Below, piece by piece: positions 6,464 through 13,039 of a stretch of DNA of 13,039 nt (the stretch's first letter is position 1; each line of letters begins with the position of its first letter). The position numbers and the translations under genes were made by a program. The stretch spans positions 1 through 13,039 of the forward strand of contig DKTP01000001.1 in assembly GCA_002473085.1 (NCBI GenBank), written 5' to 3'. The notes under the pieces are model-generated. The model did not search any database. It was not told the DNA's origin and was given only the letters and a program-made list of their open reading frames with translations. Source of the stretch: Anaerolineales bacterium UBA7227 (GTDB taxonomy: Bacteria; Chloroflexota; Anaerolineae; Anaerolineales; Villigracilaceae).

Positions 6464-8601
6464 GGCACGCTGAGCGTCCAAAAATTATAGGCGTCGTCAA
6501 TATACGAATCGTAAACTTGCAGCGCGCCGGACGGGTAGAGCGACTGCAGCAGGTTGAGCGTTTCCAGGTCGTCGATCTTCACCATGAAAACTTTCGGGCC
6601 CGGCGTTTCGAGCGTCTTCGCCAACTCCTCGCGCGGCACGGCAATGTCCGGTCCCGGCACGCCCGCCCAGATCGGCGGCAGGCGCGTGTCCACCCAATAG
6701 GGATACGGCACGATCCAGACGTTCTCCGCCGGCACGCCCCGCTGCATGGCGCTCTTCATCACCGCGCCCATTTCGGAGGTGTTCCATGAACTTCTGATGT
6801 ATTGATCGTTGTATTGGCGGAAGACGAGATTATAGTTTTGGAGACTCGACGCGATGAAGAGGACCCCCGCCAGCGCCCAGCCCGCCGCGGCCCGCTTCTT
6901 CTCCGACCCCCAGGCGGACATCAGGCCATCCAGCCCGATCCCCACGAGCAGGAAGACCGGCACGATGGCGCCCGCGGCGCGGTTCATGGACGGGTTCTCG
7001 ACGGGGAAGGCCAGCGACAGAATGGACGGCATCTGCGTCAACGGGACGGAAACCAGGAGGACGAGGTCCTGCCACTGGCGCGAGCGGACGTAACGCGCCG
7101 TCAGCAGCGCGGCGCCCAGAAGGAACAGCGCGCCGCTCACCACGTCCAGCGCGGGGCGGTAGGGAATCGAGTGCACCCAGGCGTTGCCGTTATCCCAGTT
7201 GAATTGCTTCAGCGAGTTCCACAGGTTGCCGAGGAAAAGCTGCCAGGCCGGGCCGGGCAGGGGACGCTCCACCGAACCCAGGCGCGAGAGCGCGCGGAAT
7301 CCGAATTTGTCGGGAAATTCGAGGGCGTAGCGCGCCAGCGGGATGAAGATGATGAACGAGGTCAGCGCCAGCAGGACCAGCCAAAGCGCCGTCTGCTTGC
7401 GGACGGTCTTCTCGCGGACATGGAGCAGGTACAAGCCGACGAGGATGACCACCACGAACGGCATGATGCGGAAGGGCGTATAACCGTTCAAGCCGAGACC
7501 GAGCGCCAGCCCCGCGAGGATGAAGTCGTTGCGCTGCTGTCGCCGCAGGCCGCGGATGAGATAGTAGAGCGTCGGCGCGACGAAGAGCGGATAAAACGAG
7601 ATCCGCAAGGCGAAGCGCTCGATGACGTTGGGCCAGTAGGCGATGCCCGCGAAAGCCACCGCCAGTAAGCCGATGCGCGGACTCCCCATCTCCTTGCCGA
7701 GCAGATAGAGATACGGGAGCATCGCCAGTCCGCCGATGACCGCCGCGACTTTGATATCGAGGAAAGAGACGCCGAAGAACGGCGTGAGCAGCGCGGACAA
7801 ATAAATGTACAGCGGCTCGCGTCCCGTGTTGCGCTCGAAGAAGATGGAATATTTTCCCCTGGCGATATCCAGCACGTCTTCCAATTTTTCGGCGTGGTCG
7901 CTCGTCATTTCAGGGACAACCGTGCTGAGGTGGTAGAAGCGGAAAAAGAGCGTGAGGACGAGCGCTCCCGCCGCGAGCGAGAACCAGAGAGCGGCGCGCC
8001 GGTCCCATTGGAAGCGTCCGAGCGAGGCGGCAAGCCGTCTCCAAAAGGACTGCGGCGCTTTCAGCCAGAAGGCGCGCAGGAACAGGATGAGCGTCACCGC
8101 GAGCAGGCCGAGATTGAGGAGCGTGAAGGTGTTGCTGGGCGTGTCGGTGATGAAGTTGCTCCCCATCATATAGAAGGCGGCTATGCCGTAGACGACCGCC
8201 AGGAGCAGCGCGAAGCCGCGAACCGTGAGCGGGTCGGTATGTTCTTCGGACGCGGGCAGGGGCGCGGGAGACAATTCCCCGCAGCGGAAGGCCCACAACG
8301 CCAGCGCCAGCGCGGCGAGGTACAGCGGGACGCCGACCAAAGCGCTGCGCATGGGCGGTTCAAAGAGACGCTGCGCGGTCAGGCCGAGGAGCAGGGCGAG
8401 CAGGGAGCGCCAGGGGAGCGCGAAATGTTGAAGGCTGAACGTCGCACGCTCAACGTCTGATGCGGACGCTCCTTCAACCGCCGGGGTTTCGATCAGGTTG
8501 GCGGTGTCGGCGTGTTGACTCCAGGCGCGCAGGAAGGCGGCGAAGGATTTCCAATCTTTGAAAATGGACTTGACGTAATCGAGGACGGTGGGTTCGTTCA
8601 T
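6460..8601 (-). CDS. ArnT/PMT-like GT-C membrane glycosyltransferase (family 39 type)
   Basis: A 713-residue polytopic membrane protein of the GT-C superfamily, which moves sugars from polyprenyl-phosphate donors onto lipids or proteins on the outer side of the membrane. The first about 60 residues are soluble, then come roughly a dozen hydrophobic helices. The first large extracytoplasmic loop has acidic residues in EMTSDHAEKLEDV (about 231-243), the expected place for the catalytic Asp, followed by GREPLYIYLSALL (260-272) and, after several helices, LGLNGYTPFRI; these match PMT_2/ArnT-like patterns. A soluble C-terminal region of about 150 residues completes it. Residues 46-60 are encoded by degenerate heptad repeats. 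The stop overlaps pyrD (ATGA). With the adjacent methyltransferase and GT4 enzyme it probably builds or attaches a surface glycan; the acceptor is unknown. Confidence 0.85.
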   Translation of the reverse strand: MNEPTVLDYVKSIFKDWKSFAAFLRAWSQHADTANLIETPAVEGASASDVERATFSLQHFALPWRSLLALLLGLTAQRLFEPPMRSALVGVPLYLAALALALWAFRCGELSPAPLPASEEHTDPLTVRGFALLLAVVYGIAAFYMMGSNFITDTPSNTFTLLNLGLLAVTLILFLRAFWLKAPQSFWRRLAASLGRFQWDRRAALWFSLAAGALVLTLFFRFYHLSTVVPEMTSDHAEKLEDVLDIARGKYSIFFERNTGREPLYIYLSALLTPFFGVSFLDIKVAAVIGGLAMLPYLYLLGKEMGSPRIGLLAVAFAGIAYWPNVIERFALRISFYPLFVAPTLYYLIRGLRRQQRNDFILAGLALGLGLNGYTPFRIMPFVVVILVGLYLLHVREKTVRKQTALWLVLLALTSFIIFIPLARYALEFPDKFGFRALSRLGSVERPLPGPAWQLFLGNLWNSLKQFNWDNGNAWVHSIPYRPALDVVSGALFLLGAALLTARYVRSRQWQDLVLLVSVPLTQMPSILSLAFPVENPSMNRAAGAIVPVFLLVGIGLDGLMSAWGSEKKRAAAGWALAGVLFIASSLQNYNLVFRQYNDQYIRSSWNTSEMGAVMKSAMQRGVPAENVWIVPYPYWVDTRLPPIWAGVPGPDIAVPREELAKTLETPGPKVFMVKIDDLETLNLLQSLYPSGALQVYDSYIDDAYNFWTLSVP
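8424..8465. repeat. Degenerate AACGTTG-like heptads inside the GT-C gene
   Basis: Six 7-base units on the plus strand: AATGTTG, AAGGCTG, AACGTCG, CACGCTC, AACGTCT, GATGCGG. The register is kept but units are divergent. Read on the minus strand they encode residues 46-60 of the GT-C protein, in the soluble segment before the first helix. Confidence 0.55.
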
Positions 8602-8657
8602 GGACGGAGGACCGATGACGGGAGACGGAGGAAATGAAGATGGGGGATGGATGGCAG
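8602..8657. repeat. GGACGGA-like heptads in the spacer before the GT-C gene
   Basis: In the plus-strand reading the spacer splits into 7-base units GGACGGA, GGACCGA, TGACGGG, AGACGGA, GGAAATG, AAGATGG, GGGATGG, ATGGCAG. The first four share a clear core; the rest are degenerate. The array abuts the GT-C start codon, and no Shine-Dalgarno is visible there. Confidence 0.6.
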
Positions 8658-8659
8658 GG

Positions 8660-8697
8660 ACTGCTCTCTACTTTACTTACTGCTCTCTATCTGCTGC
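8660..8697. repeat. TCTRYTC-family heptads at the methyltransferase 3' end
   Basis: ACTGCTC, TCTACTT and related CTGCTCTCTAT units belong to the family seen at 1466-1500 and 2949-2997. They supply the stop codon and the last eight or so codons of the methyltransferase (residues ending KQQIESSK). Confidence 0.6.
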
Positions 8698-9404
8698 TTT
8701 CTCGCAATGACAATGATACTCTCTCCCCAACGCATTGGGAGGAAGATGAATCCCGTGATGGCTTGGAATCCGCCGAGCGAGCCGAAGAACAATTTTTGCA
8801 GTTGCTTCGGAACGGCGGGCAGGTACGGCACGTCCCAGAATCCGTCCGCGAAGACTCGGCGCAGACTGAAGTTTGCCGCGCAAATTAAATTCAGCCATTC
8901 CTCGGGCGGCTTGAGGGAGATGTGCGTCGGGTCCTGGTAGCCGATCCACCTGTCGCCTTTCCACGGCTTCAGCAGGGAGGCGAGATTCGGCGTGGCGAGG
9001 ATGAGCGTCCCGCCCGCTTCGGTGACGCGTCCGATCTCGGCGATGGCTTTTTCGGGATTCGGCAGATGCTCCACGATGTGCTTGATGATGACCACGTTGA
9101 ACGATCCGTCCGCGAAGGGAAGTTCCTGCGCGGAAGCCGTCATCAGCGCGGACGCGTCCACGACGGGCCGCGACTGTTTCACCGCCCAGTGATTCAAATC
9201 CATGCCGAAGGTTTGGAACGAGTCTTCGAGCTGCGCCACGAGATGTCCCAGCCCGGAGCCGATCTCCAGCAGGCGCGCGCCGCGCCGTCCGTATCGCCGC
9301 GCCAGCGCGGCGTAGAATCGATTCGACCACCAATACTGGCTGTATTTCGCGAACGACACGTCCGCGTAGGTGTGGGTGAAAAAATATTTTTCGTCGAATG
9401 GCAT
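8673..9404 (-). CDS. Class I SAM-dependent methyltransferase (Methyltransf_11 type)
   Basis: A 243-residue methyltransferase. Motif I is LLEIGSGLGHL (residues 45-55). Next come an acidic strand end (FGMDLNHW, about 67-74), AQELPFADGSFNVV with the motif typical of UbiE/type 11 enzymes, HIVEHLPNPEKAIAEIGRV, and GGTLILATPN. A C-terminal insert (KGDRWIGYQDPTHISL) resembles enzymes acting on glycans or lipid-linked sugars; the partner genes support that role, but the substrate cannot be told. It starts 16 bases after the GT4 stop, without a visible Shine-Dalgarno, and precedes the GT-C gene, so the three are probably co-transcribed. The extreme C-terminus (KQQIESSK) is read from repeat DNA, suggesting that the original stop was displaced. 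Confidence 0.9.
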   Translation of the reverse strand: MPFDEKYFFTHTYADVSFAKYSQYWWSNRFYAALARRYGRRGARLLEIGSGLGHLVAQLEDSFQTFGMDLNHWAVKQSRPVVDASALMTASAQELPFADGSFNVVIIKHIVEHLPNPEKAIAEIGRVTEAGGTLILATPNLASLLKPWKGDRWIGYQDPTHISLKPPEEWLNLICAANFSLRRVFADGFWDVPYLPAVPKQLQKLFFGSLGGFQAITGFIFLPMRWGESIIVIARKQQIESSK

Positions 9405-9420
9405 GAGAGACGCCAGCGCG

Positions 9421-10581
9421 CTATGATTTTCGCGTCAACTTCGCGAACAACTTCTCGTACTCCGCCGCGATGGATTCGGGATCGTACATGGCCGCGAGTT
9501 CGGCCGCGTCGCAGCGATACGCGCCGCGATTCGCAAAGATTTTGAGCAGGGCCTCGGCCAGCGCGGGCGCGTCGCCGATGGGGACGACCTCGCCCATCTT
9601 GTGCATCTGCGCGGGGCGGCGCACGCCGGGCAGCGCCGAAGCAATACACGGCACGCCGTTCAACATCGCCTCCACCTGCACCAGTCCAAACGCCTCGGTG
9701 GAATTCAAAGACGGCACGACCAGCGCGTCGAGGTTGGGATAGTACGCCGCCATCTGGACGGGATCCAGCACGCCCAGAAATTTCCAATGTCCGTTCGCTT
9801 CGTACTTCTCGATCTGGGGACGAAGCCGCTCGTAGTACTCCGCCTCGCCGATGACGTTCAAATGCTGACCCGCGTACAGGACCTGCGCGTCGGGATATTT
9901 CTCCAGCACGGCGGGCAGCGCCTCGACCAGGATCTCGACTCCCTTCTCGGACGCGAAACGCGTCGCCATGCCGATCACGGGACGGCGGACGCGCGTCTCG
10001 TGGGTCCGCGCGAAGGCCTCCACCGCTCCCTCGGCTGGGGGCGGCAGCTTGATCGGTGGCAGGATCGGGGTCAGTTTGTTGCGGTAGCGCGAGAGATACG
10101 GCGAGTGGTCGGCGTAATCCTGCGTGTACGTCACGATGTGATTCGACAAAATCCCCGCCATGTAATTTTGAAAATGGACGACGACATTGACGATGCGGTT
10201 GAAGAGTCCGGGCGGGAGGGTCAGGTCGCAGTGATAGGTGAGGACGGCGGGCTTGCCGAAGAGACGGGCGCGGAAAGCCACGCCGGGCGCGTCGAACTGC
10301 GGGAGATGGAGATGGACGACGTCGTGGGTCGCGACCAGTTTGGTCACCACCCAGCCGAAGGTCGGCGAGATGACGCCCTTGCTGATCCGCACCGCCACAG
10401 GGACGCGGATGATGCGGACGCCGTCCATCGTCTCCTCGCGCGGCAGGGACTTGTCGTATTGCGTGGTCATCACGGTCACTTCGTGGCCGCGCCTGGCGAA
10501 GGCGCGCGCCAGCCGCTCGGCGTAGATGGTCAGTCCCGAAGTGTGCGGACGGTAATAAGTGAGAACGGTCAGGATTTTCAT
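9421..10581 (-). CDS. GT4 family glycosyltransferase (GT-B fold)
   Basis: A 386-residue retaining glycosyltransferase that uses a nucleotide sugar to extend a lipid-linked or exported glycan at the cytoplasmic membrane face. The N-terminal Rossmann domain begins MKILTVLTYYRPHTSGLTIY, with the usual G-rich acceptor-side loop. HDVVHLHLPQ (86-95) and LTYHCDL (114-120) follow. The C-terminal donor domain has GMATRFASEKGVEILVEA (204-221) and the catalytic EX7E motif, Glu296 and Glu304, in STEAFGLVQVEAMLNGVP. All core motifs are intact and the length is normal. It is the first gene of the minus-strand cluster (GT4, methyltransferase, GT-C enzyme, pyrD) and sits behind a TATAAT box 11 bases before its ATG. 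Sugar and acceptor unknown. Confidence 0.95.
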   Translation of the reverse strand: MKILTVLTYYRPHTSGLTIYAERLARAFARRGHEVTVMTTQYDKSLPREETMDGVRIIRVPVAVRISKGVISPTFGWVVTKLVATHDVVHLHLPQFDAPGVAFRARLFGKPAVLTYHCDLTLPPGLFNRIVNVVVHFQNYMAGILSNHIVTYTQDYADHSPYLSRYRNKLTPILPPIKLPPPAEGAVEAFARTHETRVRRPVIGMATRFASEKGVEILVEALPAVLEKYPDAQVLYAGQHLNVIGEAEYYERLRPQIEKYEANGHWKFLGVLDPVQMAAYYPNLDALVVPSLNSTEAFGLVQVEAMLNGVPCIASALPGVRRPAQMHKMGEVVPIGDAPALAEALLKIFANRGAYRCDAAELAAMYDPESIAAEYEKLFAKLTRKS

Positions 10582-10592
10582 AAGCGGGGGGG

Positions 10593-10598
10593 ATTATA
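10593..10598 (-). promoter_or_regulatory. TATAAT -10 box for the GT4 operon
   Basis: Minus-strand TATAAT lies 11 bases before ATG 10581, implying a very short leader. It is one arm of a perfect 10-base inverted repeat (10593-10602 with 10623-10632). No good -35 was seen. Confidence 0.65.
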
Positions 10599-10626
10599 CC
10601 CTCACCGACGGGCATGACGCGTAGGG

Positions 10627-10632
10627 TATAAT
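10627..10632 (+). promoter_or_regulatory. TATAAT -10 box for rsmG, likely leaderless
   Basis: TATAAT ends 6 bases before ATG 10639, so transcription should start at or beside the start codon. No Shine-Dalgarno could fit. It is the mirror-image arm of the inverted repeat that also holds the GT4 promoter. Confidence 0.7.
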
Positions 10633-10638
10633 TTTCGC

Positions 10639-11349
10639 ATGGAGAAATTGATCCACGACGCGCGGGAATTGTTCAACGTCCATCTCACGGGGAGGCAAGT
10701 ATTGGCGCTCGCCGCCTACGAGAAGGAACTGGCGTTGTGGAATCAGAAATTCAACCTGACAGCCATTCGCGACGCGGAGGGAATCCGCGTCAAACATTTC
10801 CTGGACTCGTTCTCCTGCGTCCTCGCCTGGAAAGCCAACCCGCCCGCGCGTCTCGTCGACGTGGGGACGGGCGCGGGTTTCCCGGGCATTCCCCTCAAGA
10901 TCCTTTACCCGTCCATGCAGGTGACGCTGGTCGAATCGGTGGGCAAGAAGGCCATGTTCTGCCAGCACGTCATCGAATTGCTGAAACTGGACGGCATCGA
11001 GGTGATCAACGCCCGCGCCGAAACGCTGGGACAGGACGCCGATCACCGCGAAAAATATGACTGGGCGGTGGCGCGCGCGGTGGCGAAACTGAACGTGCTG
11101 GGCGAATACCTCCTGCCGCTGGTCAAGGTCGGCGGGACGATGCTGGCGCAAAAAGGCGAAAGCGGACCCGCCGAGGCGCAGTCCGCGGAAGGCGCGGTCA
11201 AATTATTGGGCGGAAAATTACAGCAGGTGATTCCCCTCAACCTGCCGGGCGTGGCAGAGGACCGCTATCTCGTCGTCATCCGCAAAGTCCACGTCACGCC
11301 GCCGAAATACCCGCGCAAGGCGGGACATCCCGCAAAAGAGCCGTTGTAA
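10639..11349 (+). CDS. rsmG: 16S rRNA (guanine-527-N7)-methyltransferase RsmG (GidB)
   Basis: Methylates G527 in the 530 loop of 16S rRNA using SAM; loss of the enzyme in other bacteria gives low-level streptomycin resistance. The 236-residue protein has the family landmarks in order: LWNQKFNLTAIRD (33-45), KHFLDS (52-57), the SAM loop LVDVGTGAGFPGIPL (72-86), VESVGKKAMF (about 98-107), the INARAE segment, AVARAVAKL, and a C-terminal PKYPRKAGHPAKEPL tail. The start is fixed by the N-terminal alignment and the TATAAT box just upstream. It is a single-gene unit, divergent from the glycosylation cluster and separated from the convergent cupin gene by a hairpin. Confidence 0.96.
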   Translation: MEKLIHDARELFNVHLTGRQVLALAAYEKELALWNQKFNLTAIRDAEGIRVKHFLDSFSCVLAWKANPPARLVDVGTGAGFPGIPLKILYPSMQVTLVESVGKKAMFCQHVIELLKLDGIEVINARAETLGQDADHREKYDWAVARAVAKLNVLGEYLLPLVKVGGTMLAQKGESGPAEAQSAEGAVKLLGGKLQQVIPLNLPGVAEDRYLVVIRKVHVTPPKYPRKAGHPAKEPL

Positions 11350-11359
11350 TTTCAATACA

Positions 11360-11390
11360 GAACTCCGTTTTCTCGCAGAAAACGGGGTTC
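11360..11390. terminator. Bidirectional hairpin terminator between rsmG and the cupin gene
   Basis: GAACTCCGTTTTC (11360-11372) pairs with GAAAACGGGGTTC (11378-11390), with one G-T wobble, around the loop TCGCA: a 13-bp stem. It lies in the 49-base gap between two convergent stops. T-tracts are short on both sides, so termination strength is uncertain. Confidence 0.75.
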
Positions 11391-11398
11391 TACTTTCA

Positions 11399-11761
11399 TC
11401 AACATCCCTCTTCCACTATCTTGATCTCATCCGGCTTGTTCGGCACGATGCACAGGAACTCGAACGGCTCCTCGCCGATGTTCTCGTAATAATGGATCGC
11501 GCCTTCCGGGATGAAGAGCGCGTCGCCCGCGTGGACTTCGTGGTCTTCCCCGCCAATGCCGACGCGGGCGCGGCCGCGCAGCACATATTGCTCATGTTCC
11601 ACCGCGTTGGTGTGACGCGGCATCCCGCCGCCGGGCAACATCGAAAATTTCCGCAGGGCAAAGTTGGGGCCTTCCTGCGCGGAGATCAACACTTGAATAG
11701 TGGTGTCTTTCCCCGCGGCGACGTCTTTTTTCTCGACATCTTCAGCATGTTTGACGGACAT
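11399..11761 (-). CDS. Small single-domain cupin protein
   Basis: A 120-residue protein with one cupin barrel. Motif 1 is GGMPRHTNAVEHEQYVLRG (His49-like, Glu and second His, then Gly); motif 2 is GDALFIPEGAIHYYEN, a full G-X5-P-X-G-X2-H-X3-N match. The metal ligands (two or three His plus Glu) are present, so it probably binds a metal. Such stand-alone cupins may be sugar or small-molecule binding proteins or enzymes; no substrate can be assigned. The start at 11761 is set by a strong AAGGAG site; a longer reading into recF is not supported. It lies 59 bases after recF on the same strand, with triple GGACAA half-sites between them. Confidence 0.88.
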   Translation of the reverse strand: MSVKHAEDVEKKDVAAGKDTTIQVLISAQEGPNFALRKFSMLPGGGMPRHTNAVEHEQYVLRGRARVGIGGEDHEVHAGDALFIPEGAIHYYENIGEEPFEFLCIVPNKPDEIKIVEEGC

Positions 11762-11767
11762 TTTTAT

Positions 11768-11773
11768 CTCCTT
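11768..11773 (-). promoter_or_regulatory. Shine-Dalgarno AAGGAG for the cupin gene
   Basis: Minus-strand AAGGAG followed by ATAAAA and then ATG (11761), a 6-base spacing. It decides the start of the cupin gene and contrasts with the SD-less starts of most neighbours. Confidence 0.8.
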
Positions 11774-11800
11774 GTAATAAAAATCGCCGATTCGCGCCTG

Positions 11801-11821
11801 GGACAAACGGACAATTTGTCC
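11801..11821. promoter_or_regulatory. Candidate operator: three GGACAA half-sites
   Basis: GGACAA occurs at 11801-11806 and 11809-11814, and its inverse TTGTCC at 11816-11821. The last two form a perfect palindrome with a one-base centre. They lie about 40-60 bases upstream of the cupin start, at the recF stop, where a regulator of the cupin gene could bind. No cognate regulator is in the window. Confidence 0.35.
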
Positions 11822-13011
11822 TATGCTTCCACTTTCCCGTTTTTCACATGCCAGACCTTCGCGCTCTCCACAAATTCGGGCGTGAACATGCGCAGGTCGG
11901 CGGCGGTGAGCAGGGACTGTTCGGCCTGGCCGAGATACTTCAACAGATCGGCGCGGCGCTGCAAATCGAGTTCGGCCATCACCTCGTCGAGCAGGATGAC
12001 GGGCCACTGTCCCGTGCGCGCCTGGATCCACGCGGCCTCGGCCAGTTTGAGCGAAAGCAGCGCGGTGCGGACCTGTCCGCGCGAGCCGTAGTCGCCGAGG
12101 TCAATCTGGTTGGCGAGGAAACGCATCTCGTCGCGGTGGGGACCGATCGTCGTCACGCCGCGCGAAATCTCCTCGGAGCGGAGTCCGCGCAAACGTTCAA
12201 GGAAGCCGCGTTCGACCTCCTTCAACGGGATGTTCGAACGGTCGGCCGGCGCGTCCAGTTTGAGGGCGATCTTCGGCAGCGGGTCGTAGGCGGGTTCGTA
12301 GGCGAGACGCAGCACTTCCGCGCCGCGCGTCAACTCGAGGTGGATGCGCGCCGCCTGCTTCTCCAATTCCTGGACGGCGGCGATGCGCCACTGGATGATC
12401 TGCGCGCCGAGCCGCGCCAGCGTCTCATCCCAGACTTCGAGCTGGTCCGCGTTTCCGCCGCGTTCGTTCAACGCTTTGAGCAGCGCGTTGCGCTGTTCGA
12501 GCGCCTTGCCGTAATCGGAGAGGACGCCCGCGTACGCGGGGACGGCCTGCGCCAGCGCGAGGTTGAGGTGACGGCGGCGCTCATCCGGCCCGCCCTCGAT
12601 GATCTGCGACATCTGCGGGACGAAGACCACCGCGCTGAACTTCCCCACCGCGTCGCTGGCCTGCTTCTTCACGCCGTCGAGGAGGATCTCCTTGCGGAGG
12701 CGTTGACCGTTGCCGACGCCGACGGGGTCGAGGATGAGGCGGATTTCGAGTTTGTGATTCCGCGAGCCGCGCGCGTATTCGCCGACGATGCGCGCCACCG
12801 CGGGCGAGTTGCGCGCTTCGAGGAAGTTGACCATCTGCCGGTCCGCGTTGGTTTGGAAGGAGGTCAGCGCGGCGAGGAAATAGACCGCCTCGAGGACGCT
12901 GGTCTTGCCCTGCGCGTTGTCGCCCACCAGCACAACCGACCGCCGCGGGACGTCCATGTCCAGGCGGGTGAAGTTGCGGAAGTTGGTGAGGGAGAGGCGT
13001 TTGAGATACAC
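11821..13011 (-). CDS. recF: DNA replication and repair protein RecF
   Basis: SMC-like ATPase that loads RecA at single-strand gaps together with RecO/RecR. The 396-residue protein begins YLKRLSLTNFRNF, the RecF N-terminal strand-helix. It has Walker A GDNAQGKT (30-37), VGKFSAVVFVPQM (about 122-134) with the family's mid-domain contact, TIGPHRDE (288-294), the ABC signature region DYGSRGQVRTALLSLKLAE (307-325) and Walker B VILLDE (338-343) followed by the D-loop AELD. The signature reads GSRGQ rather than the common SQGQ, a mild variation. The start is GTG 13011; the C-terminal VWHVKNGKVEA is typical. No dnaA or dnaN neighbour is in the window; upstream is a heptad repeat array, so it is not in the usual dnaA-dnaN-recF context on this side. 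Confidence 0.95.
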   Translation of the reverse strand: MYLKRLSLTNFRNFTRLDMDVPRRSVVLVGDNAQGKTSVLEAVYFLAALTSFQTNADRQMVNFLEARNSPAVARIVGEYARGSRNHKLEIRLILDPVGVGNGQRLRKEILLDGVKKQASDAVGKFSAVVFVPQMSQIIEGGPDERRRHLNLALAQAVPAYAGVLSDYGKALEQRNALLKALNERGGNADQLEVWDETLARLGAQIIQWRIAAVQELEKQAARIHLELTRGAEVLRLAYEPAYDPLPKIALKLDAPADRSNIPLKEVERGFLERLRGLRSEEISRGVTTIGPHRDEMRFLANQIDLGDYGSRGQVRTALLSLKLAEAAWIQARTGQWPVILLDEVMAELDLQRRADLLKYLGQAEQSLLTAADLRMFTPEFVESAKVWHVKNGKVEA

Positions 13012-13039
13012 GGCGGTTGGAGATTGGAGATTGGTAATT
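13012..13039. repeat. CNCCAAT heptad array (inverted), running off the window edge
   Basis: In the minus-strand reading, units CCAATCT, CCAATCT and CCAACCGCC lead straight into the recF GTG start. This is the family of the 14-unit array at 3023-3120. The array is cut by the window end, so its length is unknown. Confidence 0.75.

Noticed and set aside
5078..6490. 470-codon plus-strand frame across the EthD-like gene and pyrD
   Set aside because: It runs antisense to a clear PyrD and out of frame with the EthD-like gene, with low-complexity Arg/Gln-rich sequence.
6802..8460. Two long plus-strand frames opposite the GT-C gene
   Set aside because: Highly charged Glu/Arg/Gln sequence without structure, as expected antisense to hydrophobic GC-rich codons.
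9601..10617. 338-codon plus-strand frame opposite the GT4 gene
   Set aside because: The minus-strand product has full GT4 motifs; this frame has only His/Arg/Asp-rich composition.

Overview
The window is a gene-dense, GC-rich bacterial chromosome segment. Its gene content (paired M42 aminopeptidases, GT-C and GT4 glycosyltransferases, class 2 PyrD, RsmG, RecF), the start codons lying 6-11 bases behind TATAAT-like boxes, and the spacers built of short tandem repeats suggest a Chloroflexota (Anaerolineae-like) genome. That assignment is inference from style, not from a marker gene.

Layout. Bases 2-5424 are read on the plus strand: the 3' part of an M42 peptidase, a large polytopic membrane protein broken by a one-base frameshift near 2004-2018, a second complete M42 peptidase, a MntA/HepT (type VII) toxin-antitoxin pair, and a small EthD-like protein. 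Bases 5387-10581 are read on the minus strand, in transcription order GT4 glycosyltransferase, SAM methyltransferase, ArnT/PMT-like GT-C glycosyltransferase, and pyrD. These genes are tightly packed or overlapping and look like a surface-glycan cluster with pyrD at its tail. At 10582-10638 the GT4 gene and rsmG (plus strand) diverge from a 57-base spacer containing two mirror-image TATAAT boxes. rsmG converges on a small cupin gene, with a strong hairpin between them. The cupin gene and recF are both on the minus strand; recF runs to the right edge.

The two M42 enzymes bracket the broken membrane protein. The TA pair has clearly lower GC than its neighbours, its own probable promoter, and intact active-site motifs, so it looks like an acquired, functional module.

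The least ordinary feature is repeat DNA. At least four families of degenerate 7-bp tandem repeats (CNCCAAT, AGAGARY/TCTRYTC, AACGTTG-like, GGACGGA-like) and one nine-base-unit inverted repeat occur in the window. They fill spacers, stop close to start codons, and also lie inside or at the ends of reading frames. Two unrelated genes, the second M42 gene and recF, share the same junction (CCNAAT array, then CCAACCGCC, then start codon). They recall the heptameric STRR repeats of cyanobacteria, but I see no gene here that would mobilise them. No tRNA, rRNA, CRISPR array or insertion sequence was seen, and no gene-free stretch exceeds 300 bases (the longest is 2951-3133).
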